A stretch of DNA of 64,000 bases. Source: Pseudomonas laurentiana. Lineage in GTDB: Bacteria; Pseudomonadota; Gammaproteobacteria; Pseudomonadales; Pseudomonadaceae. Of this stretch, positions 27,220 through 37,056 are shown in pieces. Numbering within the stretch: position 1 is the first letter of the stretch; every line of letters starts with the position of its first letter. The position numbers and the translations under genes are program-made. Location of the stretch: positions 207,739-271,738 of the forward strand of contig NZ_BMQU01000004.1 in NCBI RefSeq assembly GCF_014648275.1. Reading direction: 5' to 3'. A model generated the notes under the pieces. It worked only from the letters and a program-made list of their open reading frames with translations. It made no database searches and was not told where the DNA came from.

Positions 27220-29481
27220 ATGTACAAGGACCTCAAGTTTCCCGTTCTGATTGTTCACCGTGATATCAAGGCTGATACGGTTGCTGGTGAGCGCGTCCGC
27301 GCCATTGCCCAGGAGCTGACGCAGGACGGCTTTGCGATTCTATCGGCAGTGGATTACGCCGAAGGGCGTCTGGTGGCGTCCACCCATCATGGCCTGGCGT
27401 GCATGCTGATTGCGGCAGAAGGTGCGGGCGAGAATACCCACCTGTTGCAGAACATGGTCGAGCTCATCCGTCTGGCGCGGCTGCGTGCGCCCCACCTGCC
27501 GATCTTTGCCTTGGGCGAGCAAGTGACGCTGGAGAATGCACCGGCAGAGGCCATGAGCGAGCTTAACCAGCTACGCGGCATCCTCTACCTGTTTGAAGAC
27601 ACGGTGCCTTTTTTGGCCCGGCAAGTGGCACGTGCGGCGCACAATTACCTGGACGGGCTGTTGCCGCCGTTCTTCAAGGCACTGGTGCAGCACACGGCGC
27701 AGTCCAACTACTCCTGGCACACGCCGGGGCACGGTGGCGGCGTGGCGTATCGCAAGAGCCCGGTGGGGCAGGCGTTTCACCAGTTCTTCGGTGAAAACAC
27801 GTTGCGTTCGGATCTCTCGGTATCAGTGCCCGAACTTGGCTCGCTGCTCGATCACACGGGGCCACTGGCTGCGGCCGAAGCGCGTGCGGCACGAAACTTT
27901 GGTGCCGACCATACCTTCTTTGTCATCAACGGTACGTCCACGGCCAACAAGATCGTCTGGCATGCGATGGTCGCTCGCGATGATCTGGTGCTGGTGGACC
28001 GCAACTGTCACAAGTCGGTGTTGCACGCGATTATCATGACCGGTGCAATCCCTTTGTACCTCTGCCCCGAGCGCAACGAACTGGGCATCATCGGGCCGAT
28101 CCCGCTGAGTGAATTCAGCCGCGAGTCGATTCAGGCCAAGATCGAGGCCAACCCGCTGGCACAGGGTCGCGAGCCGAAGGTCAGGATGGCCGTGGTGACC
28201 AACTCTACCTATGACGGCCTGTGCTACAACGCTGAGTTGATCAAACAGATGCTCGGCAACAGTGTCGAGGTGCTGCACTTTGACGAAGCCTGGTACGCCT
28301 ATGCGGCTTTTCACGAGTTTTTTGCCGGGCGCTTCGCGATGGGGACGTCACGCAGTGCGGACAGCCCGCTGGTCTTCAGCACCCACTCTACCCACAAGCT
28401 GCTGGCGGCATTCAGCCAGTCTTCGATGATTCATGTGCAGGACGGCGGGGCGCGGCAATTGGACCGTGATCGTTTCAACGAAGCCTTCATGATGCATATT
28501 TCCACATCGCCGCAGTACAGCATCCTGGCGTCGCTCGATGTGGCGTCGGCGATGATGGAAGGTCCGGCCGGGCGTTCGCTGTTGCAGGAAATGTTCGACG
28601 AGGCGCTCAGCTTTCGGCGGGCTTTGGCCAACCTGCGCGCGCACATCGCCGCCGACGACTGGTGGTTCAGTATCTGGCAGCCACCCCAGGTCGAAGGTGC
28701 ACAGACGGTAGCCACTGCCGACTGGCTGCTGCAGCCTCAGGCAGCCTGGCATGGGTTTGGCGAGGTGGCGGATGATTACGTGCTGCTCGATCCGATCAAG
28801 GTTACGTTGGTCATGCCGGGGCTGACCGCGGACGGTACGCTGGGCGAGCACGGGATTCCGGCGGCCGTGGTCAGCAAGTTTCTCTGGGAGCGGGGGCTGG
28901 TGGTGGAAAAGACCGGGCTCTACTCGTTCCTGGTGCTGTTTTCCATGGGTATTACCAAGGGCAAGTGGAGCACCTTGCTGACCGAGTTGCTGGAGTTCAA
29001 ACGCAACTACGACGCCAACACGGACCTGCTCGAAAGCCTGCCATGCGTTGCCAGCCTGGACCCGCTGCGCTACCAGCGGTTGGGCCTGCGTGACCTGTGT
29101 GACCAACTGCACGACTGTTACCGCAGCAACGCTACGGCCAAGCAGCTCAAGCGCTTGTACACCCGTTTGCCGGAGGTGGTCATGAAACCGGCTGACGCTT
29201 ACGACAAACTGATCAGGGGGGAAGTGGAGGCGGTGCCCATCGATCAACTGATCGGGCGCATTGCTGCCGTTATGCTGGTGCCGTATCCGCCGGGCATACC
29301 CTTGATCATGCCGGGTGAACGTTTCACTGAGGCGACACGTTCGATCATTGACTACCTGGCCTTTGCACGAGCCTTCGACACCGGCTTTCCCGGCTTTGTC
29401 GCTGATGTGCATGGGCTACAGCATGAAGACACCGCCCAAGGGCGGGTCTATACCGTCGACTGCATCACGCCTTCAACTTGA
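27220..29481 (+). CDS. ldcA: Lysine decarboxylase (LdcA/LdcC-like), PLP-dependent
   Basis: This fold-type I decarboxylase probably converts lysine to cadaverine in the cytosol. The 753-residue product has an N-terminal response-regulator-like wing domain (about 1-130), the PLP domain with SWHTPGHGGG and HFDEAWYAY, and Lys393 in STHSTHKLLAAFSQ as the likely Schiff-base residue. A C-terminal domain follows. The start at 27220 (MYKDLKFPVLIVHRDIKAD) matches Pseudomonas LdcA, and the position just after dnaQ is that of PA1818 in P. aeruginosa. Arginine or ornithine specificity cannot be excluded from sequence alone. The upstream ribosome site is GGGGTGG. Confidence 0.88.
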   Translation: MYKDLKFPVLIVHRDIKADTVAGERVRAIAQELTQDGFAILSAVDYAEGRLVASTHHGLACMLIAAEGAGENTHLLQNMVELIRLARLRAPHLPIFALGEQVTLENAPAEAMSELNQLRGILYLFEDTVPFLARQVARAAHNYLDGLLPPFFKALVQHTAQSNYSWHTPGHGGGVAYRKSPVGQAFHQFFGENTLRSDLSVSVPELGSLLDHTGPLAAAEARAARNFGADHTFFVINGTSTANKIVWHAMVARDDLVLVDRNCHKSVLHAIIMTGAIPLYLCPERNELGIIGPIPLSEFSRESIQAKIEANPLAQGREPKVRMAVVTNSTYDGLCYNAELIKQMLGNSVEVLHFDEAWYAYAAFHEFFAGRFAMGTSRSADSPLVFSTHSTHKLLAAFSQSSMIHVQDGGARQLDRDRFNEAFMMHISTSPQYSILASLDVASAMMEGPAGRSLLQEMFDEALSFRRALANLRAHIAADDWWFSIWQPPQVEGAQTVATADWLLQPQAAWHGFGEVADDYVLLDPIKVTLVMPGLTADGTLGEHGIPAAVVSKFLWERGLVVEKTGLYSFLVLFSMGITKGKWSTLLTELLEFKRNYDANTDLLESLPCVASLDPLRYQRLGLRDLCDQLHDCYRSNATAKQLKRLYTRLPEVVMKPADAYDKLIRGEVEAVPIDQLIGRIAAVMLVPYPPGIPLIMPGERFTEATRSIIDYLAFARAFDTGFPGFVADVHGLQHEDTAQGRVYTVDCITPST

Positions 29482-29487
29482 GTGGTT

Positions 29488-29706
29488 TCAGGGGATACGG
29501 ATGATCTCTACACCGCTCTGCACCAGTTCAAAACGGTCTTCGCCCAGGTGGTTGACCCGATCACCGATAGCCAGTCGGTACGTGGTGACGGGGAGCGAGG
29601 CGGCAGTTCCATCGGCCTGCAGGGTAGATTCCTGGAACTCATGCACAGGGTAGATACGTCCTTCAGCATCCCGTGCATGAAATTGTCCGACCAGTACTGC
29701 TGTCAT
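29488..29706 (-). CDS. Small conserved protein of unknown function
   Basis: The 72-residue product (MTAVLVGQFHARDAEGRIYPVHEFQ start) is beta-rich, with no signal peptide or membrane segment. The coding strand is convergent with ldcA, ending 6 bp from its stop. A ribosome-site-like AGAGGT lies 10 nt upstream of the ATG. I do not recognise a named family. It shares the 147-bp upstream region with the divergent FMN reductase gene. Confidence 0.65.
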   Translation of the reverse strand: MTAVLVGQFHARDAEGRIYPVHEFQESTLQADGTAASLPVTTYRLAIGDRVNHLGEDRFELVQSGVEIIRIP

Positions 29707-29772
29707 TTAGCGTGCGACCTCTGAAGTAAAAATGCGCTGTCAGGCATAGACCGCTCTAATTGCCGGTAGTTT

Positions 29773-29797
29773 TGCCAGTGTAGAAAAAAACTGGGCA
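29773..29797. promoter_or_regulatory. Possible operator in the divergent region before the FMN reductase gene
   Basis: TGCCAGT (29773-29779) and ACTGGGCA (29790-29797) form an inverted repeat, with one extra G, around an A-rich spacer. The site lies between two divergent genes and could bind a regulator; no direct evidence is available. Confidence 0.3.
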
Positions 29798-29853
29798 GAT
29801 GCATTGTTCGTCTATACCTAAAAGTTCCCAGGGTTGTCAGGTTGGAGAACGCT

Positions 29854-30408
29854 ATGAGTCGGGTTTATTCAGTTGCGGTGCTGGTGGGGAGCCTGCGCAA
29901 GGAGTCCTTGAATCGCAAGGTTGCTCGCGCGCTTTGTGAGTTGGCGCCGTCCAGTCTCAAATTGAGCATTGTGGAAATCGGTGAACTGGCACTGTACAAC
30001 GAAGACATCGATGGCTCACCCCCTGCGGCCTATGCAGCCTTTCGTGAGCAGATTCGCAACAGTGATGCGGTGCTGTTTGTGACGCCTGAGTACAACCGCT
30101 CGGTCCCCGGTGTGCTGAAAAATGCCATAGACGTCGGCTCGCGGCCCTATGGCCAAAGTGCCTGGAGTGGTAAACCGGGGGCGGTTATCAGTGTGTCACC
30201 GGGTGCGGTGGGAGGCTTTGGTGCCAACCATCATTTGCGCCAGTCCCTGGTGTTCCTCGACGTACCCTGCATGCAGCAGCCTGAGGCGTATATGGGTGGG
30301 GCGGCGAGCCTGTTCGATGAGCATGGCAGGCTTTCGGAGAAAACCCGGCCGTTCCTGCAAGGGTTCATTGACAGCTATGCGAAATGGGTCGCGCTGCATC
30401 AGCGTTGA
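29854..30408 (+). CDS. NADPH-dependent FMN reductase / quinone reductase (ChrR-like)
   Basis: Flavodoxin-fold reductases of this family transfer two electrons from NAD(P)H via FMN to quinones or other acceptors. The 184-residue product shows the FMN phosphate loop GSLRKESLN and the signature PEYNRSVPGVLKNAIDVGSR. Its length is typical of ChrR/YieF enzymes. The start at 29854 (MSRVYSVAVLVGSLRK) has TTGGAG at 6-7 nt; an in-frame TTG at 29842 lies in the ribosome site. The natural substrate is not evident, but the quinone-reductase role is the usual one for the group. Confidence 0.88.
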   Translation: MSRVYSVAVLVGSLRKESLNRKVARALCELAPSSLKLSIVEIGELALYNEDIDGSPPAAYAAFREQIRNSDAVLFVTPEYNRSVPGVLKNAIDVGSRPYGQSAWSGKPGAVISVSPGAVGGFGANHHLRQSLVFLDVPCMQQPEAYMGGAASLFDEHGRLSEKTRPFLQGFIDSYAKWVALHQR

Positions 30409-30412
30409 GGTG

Positions 30413-30440
30413 AGGCCGGCTCCTTCTGGGAGCCGGCCTT
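30413..30440. terminator. GC-rich hairpin between convergent genes, REP-like
   Basis: GGCCGGCTCC pairs with GGAGCCGGCC across a short loop, between the FMN reductase and phnX stop codons. The T-tract is poor. The GGCTCC/GGAGCC arms resemble Pseudomonas REP-type hairpins; compare the hairpin at 40189-40233. Confidence 0.5.
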
Positions 30441-30446
30441 GAGCGT

Positions 30447-31274
30447 TTAAACCGCTTGCGGCATTTCACCCCGGGCCAGACGCTGATTGATGTCGGCGAT
30501 CACTTCGGGAAGCTCGTTGATGGTGTCGATCAGGTAGTGTGGGCGCGAACCTTCGAACAACCCATGGATACGCTTGCGCTCAGCTTCCAGTGTGTTCGTG
30601 TCGAGGGCGCGGTAGCCTTCGTAGGTCAGGCCCAGGGCATTGCCGGAGCAGACCAGGGCGACGGTCCACATGCCGGCGCGGCGACCTTCGAGGATGCCTG
30701 GCACGGTGTCATCGACCTTGACGCAGGCCGCAACGTCGTCGATGCCCAGGGCAATGACGTTGGCCAATGCTTGCGCCGGCCAAGGGCGGCCATTGGGGGT
30801 TTCGTCGGTGGCCACTACGTGGTCGGCAACATAGCCGTTCTGTGCTGCCAGTTCGACCACCTTGTCCATCACCACTTTCGGGTAGCCCGAGCACGAGCCG
30901 ATCTTCAGTCCGTTCTGGCGAAGTCCGGTAAGCGTGTCCAGTGCGCCAGGAATCAGCGCTGAGTGCACGGCGATCTTTTCGATTTGCAACGGCATGAAAC
31001 GCTCATAAATCGCCGTCACGTCATCATCGGTCGGGGTGCGCCCGAACACCTTGCGGTAGCGCTCGGCAATCTGCGGCTGGTCGCAAAGGGTGCGGATATG
31101 GTCCCACTTGCCCATACCCATCGGGCCGCGAGCTTCCTCGATAGAGACCTCGACGTCGAACTCGGCGAAGGCCTCGACGAAGATCTGCGTGGGTGCAAAG
31201 GAGCCGAAGTCGACCACGGTGCCGGCCCAGTCCAGGATCGCGGCTTGCAGTTGCGTTGGGTTTTTGTAGTTCAT
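30447..31274 (-). CDS. phnX: Phosphonoacetaldehyde hydrolase (phosphonatase)
   Basis: PhnX cleaves the carbon-phosphorus bond of phosphonoacetaldehyde to give acetaldehyde and phosphate, the second step of 2-aminoethylphosphonate use. The 275-residue HAD-superfamily product has the nucleophile Asp15 in [11 protein letters not shown] and the Schiff-base lysine Lys56 in [10 protein letters not shown]. The HAD motif III/IV region VKVDDTVPG is also present. It lies 48 bp downstream of phnW on the same strand and should be co-transcribed with it. Confidence 0.95.
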   Translation of the reverse strand: MNYKNPTQLQAAILDWAGTVVDFGSFAPTQIFVEAFAEFDVEVSIEEARGPMGMGKWDHIRTLCDQPQIAERYRKVFGRTPTDDDVTAIYERFMPLQIEKIAVHSALIPGALDTLTGLRQNGLKIGSCSGYPKVVMDKVVELAAQNGYVADHVVATDETPNGRPWPAQALANVIALGIDDVAACVKVDDTVPGILEGRRAGMWTVALVCSGNALGLTYEGYRALDTNTLEAERKRIHGLFEGSRPHYLIDTINELPEVIADINQRLARGEMPQAV

Positions 31275-31322
31275 GGGTGAATTCCTCGATCGGTCATGCC
31301 ATTGGGCGTGTTGAAAACGGCT

Positions 31323-32432
31323 TCAGATGTCCAGCACTTCCATTTCGCGCAGTACGTCAGCGATGGCATTGACGGCGGCGCTCATGCCATCCGGACCAAC
31401 ACAGCCGATGCAACCGACGCGGAAGGTTTCCACTTGGGTGAGCTTGCCCGGGTAGAGGATGAAACCCTTGGCCTTGACCCGCTCGTAGAAGTCTTTGAAG
31501 GCGTAGCGTGCATCACGAGGGGCGTGGAATGTGACGATGATCGGCGCCTGGATTTCGGCCGGCAGGAAGCTGCGCAGGCCAATGGCGGCCATGCCGTCGA
31601 GCAGGGTTTTGCAGTTGTTGGCGTAGCGCTGATGACGCGCGGGCAGGCCACCTTCCTCGTTGTATTGCAGCAGGGCTTCGTGCAGCGCCGCGACCACGTG
31701 GGTGGGCGGAGTGAAGCGCCATTGGCCGGTCTTGGCCATGTAGCTGTGTTGATCATGCAGGTCCATTGCCAGGGAGTGCGAGTTGCCTTCGGCAGCGGCC
31801 AGCGATGCCTGGTTGGCGAAGACGAAGCCCATGCCTGGCACACCTTCCAGGCACTTGCCGGAGGCGGCGATCAAGGCATCGAAGGGCACTTCGCTGGCGT
31901 CGATCGGCAGGGCTCCGAACGAGCTCATGGCATCGATGATCAGGCGCTTGCCGTGGTTGGCGACGACCCGGGCGATGTCGGGCAGCGGGTTGAGAATGCC
32001 GGTACTGGTTTCACAGTGAATCAGTGCCACGTGGGTGATGCTGGCGTCGGCTTGCAGCAGGCGGTCGACATCGGCGGCAGTGGTTGGTTCGTCCTCTGCG
32101 GTCTCGAACGTGCGGTAGGCACGCCCCAGTACTTTGCAGATTTTTGCCAGGCGCTGGCCGTAGGCGCCGTTGATCAGCACCAGTACGTTGCCGTCACGCG
32201 GTACCAGGGTGCCGATGGCCGCTTCCACGGCGAAGGTGCCACTGCCTTGCAGAGGGACACAATGGTGCGTTTCTGCGCCGTTGATGATGGCCAGCAGTTG
32301 CTGGCACAGGCTGGCGGTCAGTTGGTTGAAGTCACGGTCCCACGAGCCCCAGTCCACCAGCATGGCTTGCCGGGTACGGGCCGAAGTGGTCAAGGGGCCT
32401 GGGGTCAGCAGAATCGGAGCGGCAGTACTCAT
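31323..32432 (-). CDS. phnW: 2-aminoethylphosphonate:pyruvate transaminase
   Basis: PhnW transfers the amino group of 2-aminoethylphosphonate to pyruvate, making phosphonoacetaldehyde for PhnX. The 369-residue fold-type I PLP enzyme begins [17 protein letters not shown] and has Lys193 in [12 protein letters not shown] as the cofactor lysine, with the DAMSSFG motif before it. The start at 32432 has GAGGA 8 nt upstream; the longer frame from 32483 has no ribosome site. It is first in the phnWX unit and divergent from a LysR-type regulator gene that probably controls it. Confidence 0.95.
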   Translation of the reverse strand: MSTAAPILLTPGPLTTSARTRQAMLVDWGSWDRDFNQLTASLCQQLLAIINGAETHHCVPLQGSGTFAVEAAIGTLVPRDGNVLVLINGAYGQRLAKICKVLGRAYRTFETAEDEPTTAADVDRLLQADASITHVALIHCETSTGILNPLPDIARVVANHGKRLIIDAMSSFGALPIDASEVPFDALIAASGKCLEGVPGMGFVFANQASLAAAEGNSHSLAMDLHDQHSYMAKTGQWRFTPPTHVVAALHEALLQYNEEGGLPARHQRYANNCKTLLDGMAAIGLRSFLPAEIQAPIIVTFHAPRDARYAFKDFYERVKAKGFILYPGKLTQVETFRVGCIGCVGPDGMSAAVNAIADVLREMEVLDI

Positions 32433-32544
32433 GGTGGTGGTCCTCACAAACTGTGGGCTGAAGGTACGGGGCTTAAGTTGCAATTCCGTGCGCCATCAAT
32501 CAAATTGTTTGTTGTTATGCCAACTATAAGTAGGGCCGATACTG
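32433..32544. promoter_or_regulatory. Divergent promoter region of phnWX and the LysR-type gene
   Basis: This 112-bp region separates two divergent starts. Near its centre is the short inverted repeat CAAATTGTTTG (32501-32511), in an AT-rich patch that ends in CTATAAG toward the LysR gene. LysR-type regulators commonly bind such inverted repeats in divergent gaps; the exact site is not proven. Confidence 0.4.
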
Positions 32545-33408
32545 ATGAACCTGTTTCAGCTCCGCGCCTTTGATGCCGTGGCCCGCGAGGGCAGCTTTAC
32601 CCGTGCTGCCAATCGCCTGTTCATCAGCCAACCTGCGGTTACCGGGCACATCAAGGCGCTTGAAGAGCACTACCAGATCACCTTGTTGCGGCGTACGGCG
32701 CGTCGGGTCGAGTTGACCGAAGAGGGCACCCGCCTGGCGGCGATCACCCGTGCCATGTTCAGCCTGGCCGAAGAGGCCCAGGCGATGCTTGAAGCCAACC
32801 GGCAGTTGCTGACCGGGCGCCTGGAAGTGGCCGCAGACGGCCCGCACCGGGTCATGCCGATGTTGGCGCAATTGCGTGCCCGCTACCCGGGCATTACGGT
32901 CAACCTGCGACTGGGCAATGCCCAGGAAACCCTGGCGGCGTTGTTGTCCGAACATGCCGATGTGGCGGTGTTGACCGAGGTGGAGCCGCGTAAGGGGTTG
33001 TACCTGCAAAGCCTTGGGCCGTCGCGTATCTGCGCGTTGATTCCGGCCGGGCATGAATGGGCTGCCAGCGCTGCGCCGTTGCCCATTGATCAGTTGGACA
33101 AGCAGATCATGGTGCTGCGCGAGCCCACCTCGATTACCCGACGTACGTTTGACCAGGCCTGCAGCGAAGCGGGCATTCAGCCCAGGGTGCTGCTGGAGCT
33201 GGATAGCCGCGAAGCGGTGACCGAAGCCGTGGCTGCGGAACTGGGCATTGGTATTGTCGCTTCGGTCGAAGTCAGCCACGACCCGCGTGTGGTGGCTCGG
33301 CCTATTGCCGGCCCGGGTTTGATCAACCAGCATATGCTTGGCTGTCTGGAGCGGCGCCGGGAACTGCGCCTGATTCGGGCGTTCCTGGATTTGGCGAACC
33401 AGGGTTGA
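32545..33408 (+). CDS. LysR-type transcriptional regulator, probably of phnWX
   Basis: The 287-residue product has an N-terminal winged helix-turn-helix (residues 1-60: MNLFQLRAFDAVAREGSFTRAA, then LFISQPAVTGHIKALEE). A periplasmic-binding-like effector domain follows from about residue 90. Its divergent position to phnW, with a 112-bp gap, suggests that it activates 2-aminoethylphosphonate degradation in response to the substrate. The ligand is inferred from context only. It is followed after 68 bp by an AraC-family gene that belongs to the next cluster. Confidence 0.88.
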   Translation: MNLFQLRAFDAVAREGSFTRAANRLFISQPAVTGHIKALEEHYQITLLRRTARRVELTEEGTRLAAITRAMFSLAEEAQAMLEANRQLLTGRLEVAADGPHRVMPMLAQLRARYPGITVNLRLGNAQETLAALLSEHADVAVLTEVEPRKGLYLQSLGPSRICALIPAGHEWAASAAPLPIDQLDKQIMVLREPTSITRRTFDQACSEAGIQPRVLLELDSREAVTEAVAAELGIGIVASVEVSHDPRVVARPIAGPGLINQHMLGCLERRRELRLIRAFLDLANQG

Positions 33409-33476
33409 AACAAGCGTTTTCGATGGCGGGGCTCTAAGAAGTCGGCCGGAACCCAAGGGAAGGTGAAGTACAAGCG

Positions 33477-34493
33477 ATGACGGAGAAAGACACGATCTCC
33501 ATGCAACTGGTGCGTGAGGCCCTGTTGCAGAGTTGTGCGGCAGGCAGCGCCACGAGCGAGGTACTCAAGCGGGTCGGTATCGACCCGCAGCAGTTGGGTC
33601 TGCCCGAGGCTCGCGTACCCGCCAGTGCCTATGCGCAGCTGTGGCGGCTGTTGGCGCGGCGTTGCCATGATGAGTTTTTCTGCATGGATCCGCGCGGATT
33701 GCGTAGCGGTAGCTTGGCATTCCTGTGCCGCTCGTCCATGGCGCAGCCCACGTTGGGTGCCGCGTTGGAGTCGGGGCTGAGCTTCCTGTCACTGATGCTG
33801 GAGCACCTGCAGCCGGTGCTGGTACGCCAGCAGAGCCTGGCCGAAATCGTGGTCGGCGAACCTGAAGATACCCCTCGTCGGGCGTTCACCTACTTCACCT
33901 TCTGGATGATCGTCCATGGTGTCGCCTGCTGGCTGGCCGGGCGACGTATTCCGATTCTGGCCATCGAGTTGCGGTGTGCCGAGCCGGACTTCTGTGATGA
34001 TTACCGGGTGATGTTCTCCGAGAACCTTCAATTTGGCCGTCCACGCACACGGATGATCTTCGCGGCCGAGTGCCTCGATCTGCCTGTCAAACGCAGCGTC
34101 GAGGAGTTGCAGCGCTTTCTGGCGGAAGCGCCAGCCAACATCCTGGTCAAGTACCGCGACCCGGCCAGCCTGGCGCGGCGTATCCGCCACGACCTGCGGG
34201 CGTTGCCTGCCGCTGCTTGGCCCGAGACTGAAGCCCTGGCTCAGCGCCTGTGCATTTCCGCCTCGACGTTGCGTCGGCGTTTGGCCGATGAAGGGCAGAC
34301 CTATCAGGGCTTGAAAGACAGTGTGCGTCGGGAGCTGGCGATTACCTGGCTGGCTGAAGCCGACGTGAGTTTTGCCGACATTGCCGCGCGCTTGGGGTTT
34401 GCCGACACCAGTTCCTTCTATAAAGCGTTCCGCAAATGGACTGGAAGTAACCCGGGACACTACCGCAGCCTGATTCTTCTGCCCGCCGACTGA
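33477..34493 (+). CDS. AraC-family regulator, probably of the short-chain acyl-CoA cluster
   Basis: The 338-residue product has an Arabinose_bd-type ligand domain (about 20-210) and a C-terminal AraC DNA-binding domain (about 235-335). The latter contains LCISASTLRRRLADEG and the signature FADIAARLGFADTSSFYKAFRKWTG. It stands 115 bp upstream of the acyl-CoA synthetase gene on the same strand, as the orthologous regulator does in the related P. aeruginosa cluster (PA2556 region). It probably activates the five downstream genes in response to a carboxylic acid or its CoA ester; the ligand is unknown. Confidence 0.88.
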   Translation: MTEKDTISMQLVREALLQSCAAGSATSEVLKRVGIDPQQLGLPEARVPASAYAQLWRLLARRCHDEFFCMDPRGLRSGSLAFLCRSSMAQPTLGAALESGLSFLSLMLEHLQPVLVRQQSLAEIVVGEPEDTPRRAFTYFTFWMIVHGVACWLAGRRIPILAIELRCAEPDFCDDYRVMFSENLQFGRPRTRMIFAAECLDLPVKRSVEELQRFLAEAPANILVKYRDPASLARRIRHDLRALPAAAWPETEALAQRLCISASTLRRRLADEGQTYQGLKDSVRRELAITWLAEADVSFADIAARLGFADTSSFYKAFRKWTGSNPGHYRSLILLPAD

Positions 34494-34608
34494 GTGGCCA
34501 AACCAGTCATCCAGATTGCGCGCTTTGACCATTGCCGCAGGCGGTGACCAGCGCGACTATCAACAGATCATTCGTTTATTCCAAAAATAAGAAACGAGGA
34601 GTCTGGTG

Positions 34609-36261
34609 ATGCGTGACTACAGCGTGGCAGCGAGCAGCTTCAACTATCAGCAGGCCGCCGCCGAGGCACTTGCAGGTAACCTTGAGGCGCTCAACGCCTG
34701 TGTTGAGTGCTGTGACCGACATGCCCAGGACGGGCGTATTGCGTTGAACTGCGAAGACCGCGACGGCAACAGTGCGCACTACAGTTTTGCCGATCTGCAG
34801 GCCCGCGCCGCGCGTTTTGCCAACGTGCTCAAGGCACAGGGTGTTGGCCCCGGCGACCGCGTGGCGGGTTTGTTGCCACGTACCGTGGAGCTGCTGGTGA
34901 CGATACTCGGTACCTGGCGCCTGGGTGCGGTGTACCAGCCGCTGTTCACCGCGTTCGGCCCCAAGGCGATCGAGCACCGGCTGGAAAGCTCCGGCGCCAA
35001 GGTGGTGATCACCGACCGTAACAACCGCAGCAAGCTTGATGACGTTGAAGGTTGCCCGCGAATTATCTCCGTGCTCGCCCAGGCGGGTTCCGGCGACCTG
35101 GACTTCCATACCGAACTCAATGCTGCGTCCAGCGAATGCGAGCCTGTACTGCTGGGTGCCGACGCACCGTTCCTGCTGATGTTCACCTCCGGCACCACCG
35201 GCCCGGCCAAGCCGCTGGAAGTGCCGTTGCGGGCGATCGTTGCGTTCCAGGGCTACATGCGCGACGCCATCGATCTGCGCCCGGAAGACGCTTTCTGGAA
35301 CCTGGCCGACCCGGGTTGGGCGTACGGACTCTACTATGCCGTTACCGGCCCGCTGTCCTTGGGCCATGCGACGACCTTCTTCGATGGCCCGTTCAGTGTT
35401 GAAAGCACCTGCAAGGTGATCAAGAAATACGGCATCACCAACCTCGCCGGTTCGCCGACGGCCTACCGCATGTTGATTGCTGCCGGTGAGGATTTCTCGG
35501 CACCGATCAAGGGCTGCCTGCGGGTGGTCAGCAGCGCCGGGGAACCGCTCAACCCAGAAGTGATCCGCTGGTTCGCCGAGCAACTGAATGTGCCCATCCA
35601 CGACCATTATGGCCAGACCGAACTGGGCATGGTCCTGTGCAATCACCATGGCCTTGCGCACAAGGTACATATGGGCGCCGCAGGTTTTGCCGTTCCTGGG
35701 CACCGCATTGTCGTGCTGGATGAGCAACAGCGTGAACTGCCTGCCGGGCAGCCGGGCATTCTGGCGGTGGACCGTGAGCAGTCGCCGCTGTGCTGGTTCG
35801 GTGGTTACCACGGCCTGCCGACCAAGGCCTTTGTCGGCAAGTACTACCTGAGTGGCGATACCGTCGAGTTGAACGATGATGGCAGCATCAGCTTTGTCGG
35901 GCGCAGCGACGATGTGATCACCACCTCCGGCTACCGGGTCGGGCCGTTCGATGTCGAGAGCGCCTTGATCGAGCACCCTTCGGTGGTTGAGGCTGCCGTC
36001 ATCGGCAAGCCAGACCCGGAACGCACTGAACTGGTCAAGGCCTTTGTGGTGCTGGGGAATGGCCATAACGCCAGCCCCGAGTTGGCCGAAACCTTGCGCC
36101 AGCACGTGCGCCAACGCCTGTATGCCCATGCCTACCCACGTGAAATCGAATTTGTCAGCGAGCTGCCGAAAACCCCGAGCGGCAAGCTGCAGCGCTTCAT
36201 CCTGCGCAATCAGGAAATCGCCAAACAACAAGCAGCGCTGGGCCAGACCGCCAGCGCCTGA
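34609..36261 (+). CDS. AMP-dependent acyl-CoA synthetase
   Basis: The enzyme activates a carboxylic acid to its CoA thioester through an acyl-adenylate. The 550-residue product has the ATP-binding motif [12 protein letters not shown], the motif [24 protein letters not shown] and the catalytic lysine in TPSGKLQRF near the C-terminus. The ATG at 34609 has GAGGAG at 7 nt; a GTG one codon earlier is possible. It is the first of five genes forming a complete beta-oxidation set. The absence of a membrane-binding segment and the overall similarity to acetyl/propionyl-type synthetases suggest a short- or medium-chain acid substrate, but this is not certain. Confidence 0.88.
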   Translation: MRDYSVAASSFNYQQAAAEALAGNLEALNACVECCDRHAQDGRIALNCEDRDGNSAHYSFADLQARAARFANVLKAQGVGPGDRVAGLLPRTVELLVTILGTWRLGAVYQPLFTAFGPKAIEHRLESSGAKVVITDRNNRSKLDDVEGCPRIISVLAQAGSGDLDFHTELNAASSECEPVLLGADAPFLLMFTSGTTGPAKPLEVPLRAIVAFQGYMRDAIDLRPEDAFWNLADPGWAYGLYYAVTGPLSLGHATTFFDGPFSVESTCKVIKKYGITNLAGSPTAYRMLIAAGEDFSAPIKGCLRVVSSAGEPLNPEVIRWFAEQLNVPIHDHYGQTELGMVLCNHHGLAHKVHMGAAGFAVPGHRIVVLDEQQRELPAGQPGILAVDREQSPLCWFGGYHGLPTKAFVGKYYLSGDTVELNDDGSISFVGRSDDVITTSGYRVGPFDVESALIEHPSVVEAAVIGKPDPERTELVKAFVVLGNGHNASPELAETLRQHVRQRLYAHAYPREIEFVSELPKTPSGKLQRFILRNQEIAKQQAALGQTASA

Positions 36262-36272
36262 GGAAACCGAAC

Positions 36273-37040
36273 ATGCACATTGCCAATAAAAACTTCATCG
36301 TCAGCGGCGCGGCCTCCGGGCTAGGCGCGGCCACCGCCGAAATGCTCATCGAGGCCGGCGCCCAGGTCATGCTGGTCGACCTCAATGCCGAGGCGGTAGC
36401 GGCCAAGGCCCAGGCGTTAGGCCCCAAGGCGCGTTATGCGGTTGCCGACATCAGTCAGGAGGCCCCCGCCAAGGCTGCCGTGGATGCCGCAGTCGAAGCC
36501 TTTGGCAGCCTTCATGGGCTGGTCAACTGCGCCGGTGTGGTCGGTGCCGAGAAAATCCTCGGTAAGCAGGGCCCGCACGGCCTGGACAGCTTCAGCCGGG
36601 TGATCAACATTAACCTGGTTGGCAGCTTCAATTTGCTGCGCCTGGTCTCGGCGGCCATGGCTGAAACCGAGGCCGGTGCCGAGGGTGAACGCGGCGTGAT
36701 CATCAACACCGCATCCATTGCTGCCTATGACGGCCAGATTGGCCAGGCAGCCTATGCTGCCTCCAAGGGCGCCATTGCCAGCCTGACGCTGCCGGCGGCC
36801 CGCGAACTGGCGCGGTTTGGCATTCGCGTGATGACCATCGCCCCGGGCATCTTCGAGACCCCAATGATGGCGGGCATGCCTCAGGAAGTGCGTGACTCTC
36901 TGGCTGCGGGTGTGCCGTATCCGCCACGCCTGGGGCGCCCGCAGGAATACGCGGCGCTGGTCCGCCACATTATCGAGAACAGCATGCTCAACGGCGAAGT
37001 GATCCGTCTCGACGGTGCGCTGCGCATGGCCGCCAAGTAA
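36273..37040 (+). CDS. 3-hydroxyacyl-CoA dehydrogenase of the short-chain dehydrogenase type (FadB2x-like)
   Basis: The 255-residue product is a classical short-chain dehydrogenase with the NAD-binding motif [10 protein letters not shown] and NNAG-type VNCAGVV. The active site is Ser148, Tyr161 and Lys165 (YAASK). Its similarity to HSD10/type II 3-hydroxyacyl-CoA dehydrogenases and its place beside a thiolase indicate that it oxidises 3-hydroxyacyl-CoA to 3-ketoacyl-CoA. It begins 11 bp after the synthetase and ends 16 bp before the thiolase. Confidence 0.88.
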   Translation: MHIANKNFIVSGAASGLGAATAEMLIEAGAQVMLVDLNAEAVAAKAQALGPKARYAVADISQEAPAKAAVDAAVEAFGSLHGLVNCAGVVGAEKILGKQGPHGLDSFSRVININLVGSFNLLRLVSAAMAETEAGAEGERGVIINTASIAAYDGQIGQAAYAASKGAIASLTLPAARELARFGIRVMTIAPGIFETPMMAGMPQEVRDSLAAGVPYPPRLGRPQEYAALVRHIIENSMLNGEVIRLDGALRMAAK

Positions 37041-37056
37041 TCAGAGAGTAACCATC

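Noticed and set aside
34576-36231. A 551-codon minus-strand frame opposite the acyl-CoA synthetase
   Set aside because: The synthetase on the plus strand carries all family motifs, while the opposite frame has none and no ribosome site.
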